From: Desulfosporosinus orientis DSM 765 | Lineage (GTDB): Bacteria; Bacillota; Desulfitobacteriia; Desulfitobacteriales; Desulfitobacteriaceae | Direction of reading: 5' to 3' | DNA length: 64,000 bases | Assembly (NCBI RefSeq): GCF_000235605.1 | Contig: NC_016584.1 | Location: 1,662,001 to 1,726,000, forward strand | Part shown: piece after piece, positions 38,351-46,820 of the stretch | How positions within the stretch are numbered: the stretch's first letter is position 1 | How the letters are laid out: every line of letters begins with the position of its first letter | Notes under the pieces: model-generated | Seen by the model: the letters and a program-made list of their open reading frames with translations, nothing else | Database searches by the model: none | What the model was told of the DNA's origin: nothing | Translations under genes and position numbers: made by a program

Positions 38351-39214
38351 ATGGTGAAAGTACCTCAACCAACCTTTCCCGCTCAACACCAGGAGCAACA
38401 GCCCGGAATAGAATCCGTAATGAATCCCTGGCCTATTGCTGAAGACGAGAACTATGTGGGGAATAACAAGCTTAAAGGAAAAGTTGCGATTATCTCGGGA
38501 GGTGACAGCGGTATCGGACGAGCAGTATCCATTGCTTACGCAAAAGAAGGGGCGGATATCGTAATCCTATACTTGAATGAACATGATGATGCAAATGAGA
38601 CAAAAGCACGTGTTGAACGAATAGGTCAACGCTGTTTGGTTATAGCAGGTGACATCGGTGATGAACTCTTCTGTAAGCAAGCGGTGGACCAAACTATAAA
38701 GACCCTCGGCAAACTTGATATCTTAGTCAACAATGCGGGAGAGCAGCATCCTCAGAACAGTTTGCTGGACATTACCGGTGAGCAATTGGAAAGGACCTTT
38801 CGTACTAATGTGTTTGGTTATTTTTATCTTACCAAAGCATCTCTGCCTCACTTAAAATCGGGGGGTGTAATTATTAATACGGCTTCTATTACAGCCTATG
38901 AAGGGCATGATCAACTTATTGATTACTCAGCCAGTAAGGGTGCAGTTGTTTCCTTCAACCGTTCTTTGTCGGAGTCACTCAGCAAATTAGGGATTAGAGT
39001 GAATGGTGTAGCTCCTGGACCAATCTGGACGCCGCTCATACCGGCTTCTTTTCAGGCTGACTACGTGGCAACCTTTGGCAGCACAACTCCGATGCTGAGA
39101 GCTGGGCAGCCCAAAGAGCTGGCACCGGCCTACGTTTTTCTGGCCTCTGCTGATTCCTCGTATATGTCAGGGCAAATGCTGCACATTAATGGCGGCACGA
39201 TTATTAACAGTTGA
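38351..39214 (+). CDS. Short-chain dehydrogenase/reductase (YdaD/YhdF-like general stress type)
   Basis: A 287-residue classical SDR with an extended N-terminus (PQPTFPAQHQEQQPG), the NAD(P) motif SGGDSGIGRA, NNAGEQH, catalytic Ser in NTASIT and the YSASK active-site motif. It resembles Bacillus general-stress glucose/alcohol dehydrogenases. AATTGAGGAGG precedes the ATG. Monocistronic with its own terminator. Confidence 0.85.
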   Translation: MVKVPQPTFPAQHQEQQPGIESVMNPWPIAEDENYVGNNKLKGKVAIISGGDSGIGRAVSIAYAKEGADIVILYLNEHDDANETKARVERIGQRCLVIAGDIGDELFCKQAVDQTIKTLGKLDILVNNAGEQHPQNSLLDITGEQLERTFRTNVFGYFYLTKASLPHLKSGGVIINTASITAYEGHDQLIDYSASKGAVVSFNRSLSESLSKLGIRVNGVAPGPIWTPLIPASFQADYVATFGSTTPMLRAGQPKELAPAYVFLASADSSYMSGQMLHINGGTIINS

Positions 39215-39221
39215 TTCCATC

Positions 39222-39252
39222 AAAAGCCACACACCTATGCGGTGGCTTTTTG
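39222..39252 (+). terminator. Terminator of the SDR gene
   Basis: AAAAGCCAC / GTGGCTTTT with an 11-nt loop and T tract. Confidence 0.88.
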
Positions 39253-39447
39253 ATTTGCAATAAGTTATTAATGACTTAAGCAAGTATTTTTAAGTCTTTT
39301 TGTATTGAATTTTCGGAAAGATTCAAAGTAAAGTCATAAAGTATTTACATGGATGATGATCACCAACGGCCTATTTTATGGAGAAATAGAAGGGGTTGGG
39401 GGAGCCGGGTGAGTAAGGCTCCATTCGATACTTGTTAAACAACTATT

Positions 39448-39463
39448 TGGCATGATAATTGCA
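39448..39463 (+). promoter_or_regulatory. Sigma-54 promoter (permease operon)
   Basis: TGGCAT-gataa-TTGCA, with GG and GC exactly 10 bp apart, matches the -24/-12 consensus TGGCAC-N5-TTGCW. It lies about 50 bp before the first small gene. Confidence 0.8.
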
Positions 39464-39516
39464 TTATTCGGAATTATGAATAGATATTTCATTTTTAAGT
39501 TGTGAGGTGAAAATGA

Positions 39517-39792
39517 GTGGAGTTCGATAGGAAAACCATAAATAAGTTGTACAGACAAGATACCGGGTTAGTTATTACCTTTATCCTGTTTGTTTGGGCT
39601 GTATTAGTGTTTGTGTTGATGAATGTATCGAGTTTAGCTCTTACTGAAATCACGAGAGATGTTGCTTTAGGAGCTGGGATTGTTGCCGGAATTTTTGTAA
39701 CCAGTGCTTTGGTTGCAGTCTTAGTTCACCTGAAGAAAAACTGTCATGCTTTATACAGCGAAGAATTGCGGAACACGTCCATAAAAGCTTGA
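39517..39792 (+). CDS. Small membrane protein of the permease operon
   Basis: 91 residues with two hydrophobic segments (about 18-38 and 50-72). GTG start with GTGAGGTG upstream. First gene behind the sigma-54 promoter, and similar in place to small subunits of transporters. No family recognised. Confidence 0.6.
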   Translation: MEFDRKTINKLYRQDTGLVITFILFVWAVLVFVLMNVSSLALTEITRDVALGAGIVAGIFVTSALVAVLVHLKKNCHALYSEELRNTSIKA

Positions 39793-39854
39793 CCATTAAG
39801 GGAAGGATTCGGTATATTAAGCATTTATGGTTGGTGAAGAAGGGAGAATGAATA

Positions 39855-40151
39855 TTGAAAACAGATAAGCAGAAAAAACCTGTCAATAGTCCGTTGATGG
39901 AAGTATTTGATGTCCTGTTTATCATGTTGCTTTGTTTTGTAATACTTCTCTCGACAATGTTGATGAGAGGTAAAGTATTAGTGGGTTCAGGCTCAGCAGG
40001 AGGAATGGACTATTCTTTCAATTTACCGATTTTTCTCGTTCTTTTTTTGGCTTTAGGTATTTATTTATTCTATGTGTTTTCAAGTTCCAACAAGGAACTT
40101 AAAGCCATGATCAGCTTTTTGTACGATAAATCCAATAAAAAAGCAAGCTAA
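39855..40151 (+). CDS. Small membrane protein of the permease operon
   Basis: 98 residues with two membrane segments (about 22-40 and 60-78) and a charged C-terminus. TTG start preceded by AAGGGAG. Sits between the first small gene and the 39-residue gene in the same operon. Function unknown. Confidence 0.58.
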   Translation: MKTDKQKKPVNSPLMEVFDVLFIMLLCFVILLSTMLMRGKVLVGSGSAGGMDYSFNLPIFLVLFLALGIYLFYVFSSSNKELKAMISFLYDKSNKKAS

Positions 40152-40180
40152 AAGCAAATTCCAGGATGGAGGAAATAATC

Positions 40181-40300
40181 GTGAGTATATGGGGATTAAT
40201 GAACTGGGTTGCTTGGGGATTATGCGCAGTCTTGTTTCTAGCCATGGCACAAGATTTTATACGGGTTGAAATGAATCGCAAAGGAGGAGGCAAGTCTTGA
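40181..40300 (+). CDS. 39-residue membrane peptide
   Basis: GTG start with GGATGGAGG upstream. Sequence MSIWGLMNWVAWGLCAVLF, one membrane segment and a basic tail. Its stop overlaps the permease TTG start by 4 bp, and its last codons contain the permease ribosome site (AAAGGAGGAGG). Probably an accessory of the permease. Confidence 0.65.
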   Translation: MSIWGLMNWVAWGLCAVLFLAMAQDFIRVEMNRKGGGKS

Positions 40301-41676
40301 GTGATTCAGCGAGTGTTCAGGAGCAGCATCTTTCTAAAGTACTTGGGCCAATGCATATTTGGGCATTGGGTGTTGGTATTGTCCTAGTCGGAGAATTTAT
40401 GGGTTGGAATTTTACAGTTGCTAAAGGAGGTTCACTGGGGGCAATTATTGCCTGTTGGATCATCGGCATTCTCTATATATCCCTTGTTATGATTAATACA
40501 GAGATTGGTTCAGTTATTCCGGAAGCCGGCGGTCAATATGCCATGGCAAAATACTTGCTGGGGCCATTGGCAGCTTTTAATATCGGACTTATGTTAGTTT
40601 TTGAGTATGTCATGCTCGAGGCCGCAGATGCCCTGGTTGTTGGAGCTATTTTAGAGTCCATTAATCCGGAGATTCAGAGTTTGCCTTTTGTGATTTTGAC
40701 GTTATTATTATTAACTTATCTCAACTACCGGGGAGTTTATGCGACCTTAACGCTAAACTTTTTTATTACTGCCATAGCTTTCGTAACGATTTTCGTTCTT
40801 TTGTTTTCAACGAAATTCTACATTCCCTCTCAAACAATCCTTCATTTGTCACAACTGACTAATGGATTGCCCTACGGCTGGATTGGGGTTCTGGCAGCTC
40901 TTCAATTTGGAATCTGGTTCTATCTTGGCATTGAAGGGACAGCACTGGCAGCTGAAGAATGCCGGTCAACAGCCCGGTCTCTGCCTATGGGAACCTTAAT
41001 TGGCATGGTGACTTTGTTGGTTGGTGCTACTGTGACTTGGTTTGTTTGCTCCGGTCTTGTCGAAGCCGGGAGTTTAGGAGAGTCTGTTTATCCTCTTTAT
41101 GAAGCAGCTTTATCCACGAACATGTCCGGGGTTATCGTTGTGATGTTTATCGGTACTATTTTAGCTTGTATGGCAAGTGCTAATGGGTGCATTAATGATG
41201 CCAGCAGGGCTTGGTTTTCAATGTCCAGAGATACCTTAATCCCTGATGCATTTTCGGCGGTTCACCCCAGGTATAAAACTCCCTATCGGGCTATTCTTTT
41301 CTTACTGCCTATTTCCCTGGCTTTTGGTTATACCGGATTACTGGATCAGGTCATTACCTTTTCAATTCTTTCAGCCTTACTCGTTTATCTATTCATGGGT
41401 TACATGATGTTTAAATTTAGAAAGATGTATCCCATGGGTTCCATTGAACGAGGATATGTTGCTCCTTGGCATCCAATTCCTGCTGTGATTCTAGTGATTT
41501 TGACCTTAGCAACCTTAGGCGGGATGTATTTTGGCTATTGGGTTAACGTTCTGGCAGGCTTACTATTTTATTTCCTGGCTTCTTTGTGGTTTACTCTGCA
41601 TCGCTATAAATTTGTCGATACTAAGGCTTTTCTCCAAGCAGGTGCTAATCGCTGGCCAAGACCCCATGGGTACTAA
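40297..41676 (+). CDS. Ethanolamine-type permease (APC family)
   Basis: A 459-residue, 12-segment APC transporter. Its first half (VGEFMGWNFTVAKGG, PEAGGQYAMAKYLLGPLAAF, LVFEYVMLEAADALVVGAI) parallels bacterial ethanolamine permeases (GDFAGWNF-type motif). TTG start overlapping the upstream stop. Under the same sigma-54 promoter type as the Pyl and microcompartment operons. An N-methylated amine or choline is a possible alternative substrate. Confidence 0.75.
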   Translation: MSDSASVQEQHLSKVLGPMHIWALGVGIVLVGEFMGWNFTVAKGGSLGAIIACWIIGILYISLVMINTEIGSVIPEAGGQYAMAKYLLGPLAAFNIGLMLVFEYVMLEAADALVVGAILESINPEIQSLPFVILTLLLLTYLNYRGVYATLTLNFFITAIAFVTIFVLLFSTKFYIPSQTILHLSQLTNGLPYGWIGVLAALQFGIWFYLGIEGTALAAEECRSTARSLPMGTLIGMVTLLVGATVTWFVCSGLVEAGSLGESVYPLYEAALSTNMSGVIVVMFIGTILACMASANGCINDASRAWFSMSRDTLIPDAFSAVHPRYKTPYRAILFLLPISLAFGYTGLLDQVITFSILSALLVYLFMGYMMFKFRKMYPMGSIERGYVAPWHPIPAVILVILTLATLGGMYFGYWVNVLAGLLFYFLASLWFTLHRYKFVDTKAFLQAGANRWPRPHGY

Positions 41677-41679
41677 GTT

Positions 41680-41940
41680 ATGAAAAGCAAAGGATTTCAT
41701 TGTCCTAAACATACACCAATCATGGCTGCCCTGCTAATTCCGGGTTCGGGTTATCTCTTTTTAGCAAGGCCCATGAGAGGATTAATAATGGTCTTTTGGA
41801 TGTGTATCTTTGCCTATATCACCTTTCAGCTGACTACTCCGGAAATATCCGTGATTGGCAGATATTCAGGGGGAATAGCCGTATGGATAATCTCGGTTCT
41901 TGAGGTTGACCACATGGTTCGAAAACGAAACCAGAGATAA
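41680..41940 (+). CDS. Small membrane protein downstream of the permease
   Basis: 86 residues beginning MKSKGFHCPKHTPIMAALLIPG, with two to three hydrophobic segments and a Cys/His N-terminus. It starts 3 bp after the permease stop. Family resemblance is to short TM2-like membrane proteins. Last gene of the operon; terminator follows. Confidence 0.62.
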   Translation: MKSKGFHCPKHTPIMAALLIPGSGYLFLARPMRGLIMVFWMCIFAYITFQLTTPEISVIGRYSGGIAVWIISVLEVDHMVRKRNQR

Positions 41941-41966
41941 GTGTTGGCTAGAGTTCTAAGTCATCC

Positions 41967-42010
41967 GAGTCACGAATGACTGACAAGAGTCCTTCGTGAC
42001 TCGATTTTTT
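41967..42010 (+). terminator. Terminator of the permease operon
   Basis: GAGTCACGAA / TTCGTGACTC with a 16-nt loop, followed by GATTTTTTTT. Confidence 0.9.
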
Positions 42011-42246
42011 TTGTGGAAACCCTGAATTGTGGTATGCTATAAGGAATGAACTCAATAATTATGATCAACTAAAATTGTTTGTTCCAGCAGATGCTGGATA
42101 GAATACTGTTGAGAGAGAGACTTCCAAGAACTCTGGCTCTCTAAACGAAAAAGAAAAATAAATTTGGGTTTAAATAACGGTTTTTGGCACAGAACTTGCA
42201 TGTTTTTCTATTTGTATTTCATTAGAGTTCTTGGAGTACTAAATAT
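42011..42246 (+). promoter_or_regulatory. Upstream region of tRNA-Pyl
   Basis: It contains the sigma-54 promoter at 42185-42200. An AGAGAgagacttcc...TCTCT inverted repeat lies about 70 bp upstream of it; a clear copy of the ACTT-N4/5-AAGT element is not evident here. Confidence 0.45.
42185..42200 (+). promoter_or_regulatory. Sigma-54 promoter (tRNA-Pyl/pylSc)
   Basis: TGGCAC-agaac-TTGCA is a perfect consensus -24/-12 element, 46 bp before the tRNA. Confidence 0.85.
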
Positions 42247-42318
42247 GGGGGGTAGATCGGATTGATCGCGTGGACTCTAAATCCGCGTAGGCGGGTGAAA
42301 CTCCCGTACTCCTCGCCA
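42247..42318 (+). tRNA. pylT: tRNA-Pyl, CUA anticodon (amber suppressor)
   Basis: 72 nt with a 7-bp acceptor stem (GGGGGGT / ACTCCTC, two G-U pairs), one base between acceptor and D stems, a 4-bp D stem (GATC/GATC) with a 5-nt loop, a 6-bp anticodon stem around CTCTAAA, a 3-nt variable loop, a T stem (GCGGG/CCCGT) and encoded CCA. All are marks of tRNA-Pyl. It is 22 bp before pylSc. Confidence 0.96.
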
Positions 42319-42340
42319 ATAATTTTAGGGAGGAAGCTGA

Positions 42341-43174
42341 GTGGGTATTACATGGACATCGATCCAAAAACAACGTTTACAAGAACTAAATGCTAGTGAA
42401 ATACAACTGGAGCAGAGTTTCGAGTCTCACAAAGATCGTGATCGCGCCTTTCAGGAGCAAGAGCATCTTTTGGTGGTTAAAGGAAAACAAAAGTTGCAGG
42501 AATTGAAGGAGACTACGAGACGTCCGTCTTTAAGCGTACTAGAACAAAAACTCGTTGAAGCTTTAACAAAAGAAGGATTTGTACAGGTGGTAACCCCAAC
42601 CATAATCTCTAAAGCAGCCTTAGCAAAAATGTCGGTATCTGATGAACACCCGCTTTTTTCCCAAGTCTTCTGGCTGGATTCGAAGCGCTGTTTGCGTCCG
42701 ATGTTGGCACCCAATCTATACACCTTGTGGAAAGATTTGGAGCGCTTGTGGGAAAAACCAATTCGTATCTTTGAAATTGGAACTTGTTACCGGAAGGAAT
42801 CCAAAGGTTCCGTGCATCTAAATGAGTTTACCATGCTCAATCTGGCAGAATTAGGTGTACCGGAAGACCAACGCCATAAACGTTTGGAAGAGCTCGCTTC
42901 GTTGGTTATGGATACCGCAGGAATTTCTGATTACCAGCTGGTAATGGAATCCTCCGTTGTTTATGGTGATGAATTAGATGTTGTTAAAGGGATCGAGTTA
43001 GGTTCAAGTGCTATGGGGCCCCATCCCTTGGATGATAATTGGGGAATTTTTGATCCGTGGGTTGGAATAGGATTTGGCTTAGAACGTTTGCTAATGATTA
43101 GGGAAGGATCCCAAAATGTTCAAAGCATGGGCAGAAGCCTTACATATCTCAACGGGGTACGCTTAAATATATAG
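42341..43174 (+). CDS. pylSc: Pyrrolysyl-tRNA synthetase, C-terminal catalytic subunit
   Basis: A 277-residue class II synthetase core: LVEALTKEGFVQVVTPTIIS, RPMLAPNLYTLWKDL (motif 2 region), FEIGTCYRKES, LNEFTMLNL and the GFGLERLLM motif 3. It matches bacterial PylSc, which acts with separate PylSn. It charges tRNA-Pyl with pyrrolysine. GTG start after GGGAGG. The stop is TAG followed five codons later by TAA, so suppression would extend the protein by only six residues including pyrrolysine. Confidence 0.95.
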   Translation: MGITWTSIQKQRLQELNASEIQLEQSFESHKDRDRAFQEQEHLLVVKGKQKLQELKETTRRPSLSVLEQKLVEALTKEGFVQVVTPTIISKAALAKMSVSDEHPLFSQVFWLDSKRCLRPMLAPNLYTLWKDLERLWEKPIRIFEIGTCYRKESKGSVHLNEFTMLNLAELGVPEDQRHKRLEELASLVMDTAGISDYQLVMESSVVYGDELDVVKGIELGSSAMGPHPLDDNWGIFDPWVGIGFGLERLLMIREGSQNVQSMGRSLTYLNGVRLNI

Positions 43175-43293
43175 TTAACGCAGAGTCTTTAAATTTTTTA
43201 GAGTCAAAATTTAGAATCTTTAGTTTTAGAATCTTTAGTCTATTTAGGTGTAAGGTGCTACTAGGATAATTTGTTGAATGGGGGATTTATACA

Positions 43294-44259
43294 ATGCATG
43301 AACAAATTATGATCGAACCCGCTATCCCGTTGGAGACTATTGGACGAATCTATAAAATGGTCAGTGAGATTCCATATTTTCTAAACTCAAGAATTAATGA
43401 GATTGAAATTTTACCTGGCGGAATAACTAACAGCAACTTTAAAGTCACTATTGATAACGTAACCTATGCTTTAAGGCTTGCGGGAGTCGGAACTATTGAG
43501 TATATTAACCGTCCTGCGGAAAAACATAATGCTCAGGTTATGGCTGATATGGGTATAAATGCCCCAATTATTTATTATGATGAAACTACAGGGAATCAAG
43601 TTTGTAAATACATTGATGACAGTATCACGTTACATGGTGAAGAGTTTAAAGAGGAAAATTATCTGAGGATGGCGGCTCAAGTTTTGCGAAACTGTCATGA
43701 TGGTGAGCAAAAGTTTATTTCTGACTTTAATCCTTTAAAAGAAATAGAAGCCTATATAAAATTACTGGCTGAAAGAAATTATGATTTTTATGAAGGCGCA
43801 GAGACAATGGTTCAAAAGGTTGGAGAAATTCGTGAATTGTTTAATATGGTTCCCCCTCCCTATAGACCTTGTCACAATGATCCTCTTCCAGTAAACTGGC
43901 TGGATGACAAGAAAAATTTCTACTTAATTGATTGGGAATATGCCGGCATGAATGATCCCATGTTTGATTTAGCGGCCTTGGCCATTGAAGCGGAATTTAC
44001 TGAAGAACAAGAACGCTACTTTTTGAAACAGTACTTTGGCGACGTAGCAACGGAGAAACAGTATGGCTCCATCATAATTAATAAATTCCTCTGCGATGTT
44101 TTATGGGCTTACTGGTCAATTCTTCAAATTGCCATGGGCAAACCAAAGGAAGATTATTGGGACTACGGATTAAATAGATTTAACCGAGCTTACGAATTAA
44201 TTCACAATGGCAGTTTAGATCACTCAATTGAAGTTAATCGCATAAAATCAGTGTCTTAA
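43294..44259 (+). CDS. Choline/ethanolamine kinase family protein (copy 1)
   Basis: A 321-residue aminoglycoside-phosphotransferase-fold kinase: N-terminal PGGITNSNFKVTIDN (nucleotide loop), CHNDPLPVNWLDD (Brenner-type catalytic motif) and LIDWEYAGMNDPMFDLA (metal-binding). It resembles LicA/choline-kinase proteins. It may phosphorylate choline, ethanolamine or a related amino alcohol. It lies between pylSc and pylB, in a position usually adjacent in other pyl clusters, and is duplicated by the next gene. Confidence 0.8.
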   Translation: MHEQIMIEPAIPLETIGRIYKMVSEIPYFLNSRINEIEILPGGITNSNFKVTIDNVTYALRLAGVGTIEYINRPAEKHNAQVMADMGINAPIIYYDETTGNQVCKYIDDSITLHGEEFKEENYLRMAAQVLRNCHDGEQKFISDFNPLKEIEAYIKLLAERNYDFYEGAETMVQKVGEIRELFNMVPPPYRPCHNDPLPVNWLDDKKNFYLIDWEYAGMNDPMFDLAALAIEAEFTEEQERYFLKQYFGDVATEKQYGSIIINKFLCDVLWAYWSILQIAMGKPKEDYWDYGLNRFNRAYELIHNGSLDHSIEVNRIKSVS

Positions 44260-44302
44260 AATAATTATTCGAGGGAATAAGTTGATTGGAGGATATTGCA
44301 TT

Positions 44303-45256
44303 ATGCATGAAACTGTTCAAATTGAACCTGCCATATCGACAGAGCATATTGGACGCATCTATAAAATGATTAGTGAAATTCCTTTCTTTAGCGATTCAAG
44401 AATTAGTGAAATTGAAATATTACCCGGAGGACTAACCAATAGTAACTATAAAGTAACCATCGGTGGAGTCACCTATGCTGTAAGGATAGCTGGAGCGGGA
44501 ACCATGGAATACTTAAATCGTCCGGCAGAAAAACACAATGCGCAGTTAATGGCCGATATCGGCATTAGTGCACCGATTATTCATTATGATGAAACAACCG
44601 GCAATCAAGTATGTAAGTACATCGATGATTGTAAAACGTTACACATTCCCGATTTTAAAGAAGAAGAACGATATTTAAGTATGGCAGCAAAAGTATTTAG
44701 AAAGTACCATGATTGCCAGAAAGAATTTATTTCTGTCTTTGATCCATTAAAGGAAATTGATGCCTACATGGCTTTGTTAGCGGAGAAAAATTTTGAATTT
44801 TATGAAGGTGCTGAAACTATGGAGGCGAAAATCGGAGAGATAAAAACTCTCTTCAAGAATAATCCTCCGCCTAAAGCACCTTGTCATAATGATCCCCTTT
44901 GTGAAAACTGGCTGGATGACCAAAAGAATTTTTACCTTATCGACTGGGAATATGGCGGCATGAACGATCCCTTGTTTGATTTAGGAGCTTTGGCTCTGGA
45001 AGCTGAACTTACGGATGAGCAAGAGCAGTTCTTCCTGAAGGAATACTTCGGGGGTGAGTTAACCGAGAAACAAATCGGTTCCCTGGTTATTAATAAATTC
45101 TTATGTGACGCTCTATGGGCATATTGGGCAGTTCTGCAAATTGCCATGGGTAAATCCAGAGAAGACTATTGGCCCTATGGTTTGAATAGATTTAATCGAG
45201 CTTATGAATTAATTCATAAGGGAAGCCTTGACCGCGCTATTAAAGCTAATCAATAA
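44303..45256 (+). CDS. Choline/ethanolamine kinase family protein (copy 2)
   Basis: A 317-residue paralogue of the preceding gene, sharing most of its sequence with CHNDPLCENWLDD and LIDWEYGGMNDPLFDLG. The ATG at 44303 has GGAGG upstream; a TTG seven codons earlier lacks a site. Tandem duplication, with divergence mainly in the middle. The terminator at 45312 ends the pylT-pylSc-kinase transcript. Confidence 0.8.
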   Translation: MHETVQIEPAISTEHIGRIYKMISEIPFFSDSRISEIEILPGGLTNSNYKVTIGGVTYAVRIAGAGTMEYLNRPAEKHNAQLMADIGISAPIIHYDETTGNQVCKYIDDCKTLHIPDFKEEERYLSMAAKVFRKYHDCQKEFISVFDPLKEIDAYMALLAEKNFEFYEGAETMEAKIGEIKTLFKNNPPPKAPCHNDPLCENWLDDQKNFYLIDWEYGGMNDPLFDLGALALEAELTDEQEQFFLKEYFGGELTEKQIGSLVINKFLCDALWAYWAVLQIAMGKSREDYWPYGLNRFNRAYELIHKGSLDRAIKANQ

Positions 45257-45311
45257 TAGCTTTGTAGGATATTCTCACAACACTCACATCTCAAATCTCT
45301 GAAATCTCTAA

Positions 45312-45343
45312 GGTTCGGTATTTATACCGAACCGCCTTTTTTT
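45312..45343 (+). terminator. Terminator after the kinase genes
   Basis: GGTTCGGTAT / ATACCGAACC with a 2-nt spacer, then GCC and T7. Confidence 0.9.
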
Positions 45344-45579
45344 GTGGTAGAGTGTATTTTAGCAGCTGTTTGCCAAAGTCTATCAAGTTATTATTGACTT
45401 AATTGAAGTTCTGACCGACTTGAATCGACTTGAATATTACTATTTTTTTTACTTCTAAAGATTAGTCAAAGGATTTCCTAAGCGATATTGATGAAAGTAA
45501 CACGAGAATAGCCTGATGCCAGAAGGGTTTTAGGAGTTTGTGAGGATAATATAAATATTAGGGAACACTATAGGGATAT

Positions 45580-45595
45580 TGGCATAAAACTTGCA
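45580..45595 (+). promoter_or_regulatory. Sigma-54 promoter (pylBCDSn operon)
   Basis: TGGCAT-aaaac-TTGCA, GG-N10-GC, about 120 bp before the pylB ATG. Confidence 0.82.
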
Positions 45596-45717
45596 TTTCT
45601 AGTTACTGTAAACTATTATAAGTGGCTGTTTACAATCGATGGCAATAATTAGACTTCATTAAGACCATCGTCTATCCTAATAATTTTAAATTCTTAACGA
45701 AAAAAGAAGGTGACAGA

Positions 45718-46818
45718 ATGTCAGTGGATCCAGCAGAAATAAAATTAGATAGGATATTGGACAAGGCAACAAGAGAGATCCCTCTAACGCGAGATGAACT
45801 TCTTTTTTTGTTGAGCGTATCGAAGGAGAATGACATTGCTAAAGTCTTTGAAACAGCCAGGCTTTTGCGAACTCGTTATTTCCAAAATAAAATCTTTAGT
45901 TATGGGTTTGTTTACTTTTCAACCTATTGCCGAAATGAATGTGCATTTTGTCTATATCGTAAATCCAATACATCCTTAAAGCGTTATCGAAAAACTGATT
46001 TAGAGATTATGAAGACTGCTTATAGTCTGGTGGATTCTGGGGTGCATTTAATTGATTTGACCATGGGTGAAGATCCGCACTTCTTTGCCAACCATGGTTC
46101 AGAATTTGCACATATGATCCGAACTATTGAAATGATTAAGATAAGTACTAATATCCCCGTTATGATTTCGGCAGGCGTTATACCGGAAGATATACTTCTG
46201 GAATTTAAAGAAGCCGGCGTGGATTGGTATGCAACTTACCAGGAAACTCATAATCCTGATTTATATAGTAAACTAAGGCTTGGGCAAAGCTATGAAGAAC
46301 GTATGCAGCGAAAAGTCACGGCCAGGAAAATGGGCTTGTTGCTTGAAGAAGGATTGCTCACAGGAGTAGGAGATACCGACGAGGATTTGGTTGACTCTTT
46401 TGAGGAAATGAAAAAACTAGAGGCAGATCAAATTCGGGTGATGAGTTTTATACCTCAACAGGATACCCCGATGCAGCACTTTTCTGCTGTGCCTCGATCC
46501 AGAGAGATGCTGGTAATTGCGATCATGCGTTTAGTGTTTCCCGATCGTTTGATTCCTGCTTCCTTGGATGTTGATGGCTTAAACGGTTTAACGGAACGAC
46601 TCAATGCTGGGGCTAATGTTGTAACATCCATTATTCCGCCTCAGTCAGGTTTGGCTGGAGTATCGAATCATTCCTTAGACATCGAAGATGGAAATCGGAC
46701 AGTAAAAAAGATCATTCCAGTTTTAGAAGAAAATGGGCTTATGATGGCGAGTCGTGATGACTATCAAGAGTGGATACAACAGCGTAAAAGTAAATTCGTT
46801 TTAAGAAAGGAGCCCTGA
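45718..46818 (+). CDS. pylB: Methylornithine synthase PylB
   Basis: A 366-residue radical-SAM enzyme with C71-RNE-C75-AF-C78 and motifs YFSTYCRNECAFCLYRK and LTGVGDTDEDLV. It isomerises L-lysine to 3-methylornithine, the first step of pyrrolysine synthesis. The ATG has AAGGTGACAG upstream. pylC begins 2 bp after its stop. Confidence 0.95.
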   Translation: MSVDPAEIKLDRILDKATREIPLTRDELLFLLSVSKENDIAKVFETARLLRTRYFQNKIFSYGFVYFSTYCRNECAFCLYRKSNTSLKRYRKTDLEIMKTAYSLVDSGVHLIDLTMGEDPHFFANHGSEFAHMIRTIEMIKISTNIPVMISAGVIPEDILLEFKEAGVDWYATYQETHNPDLYSKLRLGQSYEERMQRKVTARKMGLLLEEGLLTGVGDTDEDLVDSFEEMKKLEADQIRVMSFIPQQDTPMQHFSAVPRSREMLVIAIMRLVFPDRLIPASLDVDGLNGLTERLNAGANVVTSIIPPQSGLAGVSNHSLDIEDGNRTVKKIIPVLEENGLMMASRDDYQEWIQQRKSKFVLRKEP

Positions 46819-46820
46819 GC

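Larger units (their letters stand above)
39215..39516. promoter_or_regulatory. Control region of the permease operon: UAS and sigma-54 promoter
   Basis: It has an inverted repeat GACTT-aagc-AAGT (39273-39285), with another AAGTC nearby, and a sigma-54 promoter 150 bp farther on. Spacing is suitable for an enhancer-binding protein acting by looping. Confidence 0.6.
45257..45717 (+). promoter_or_regulatory. Control region of pylBCDSn: UAS and sigma-54 promoter
   Basis: A 461-bp gap. After the terminator there is TTGACTT-aattg-AAGTT (45395-45410) followed by several GACTTGAAT half-sites, then the sigma-54 promoter at 45580-45595. The elements recur in the other sigma-54 operons here. Confidence 0.6.
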
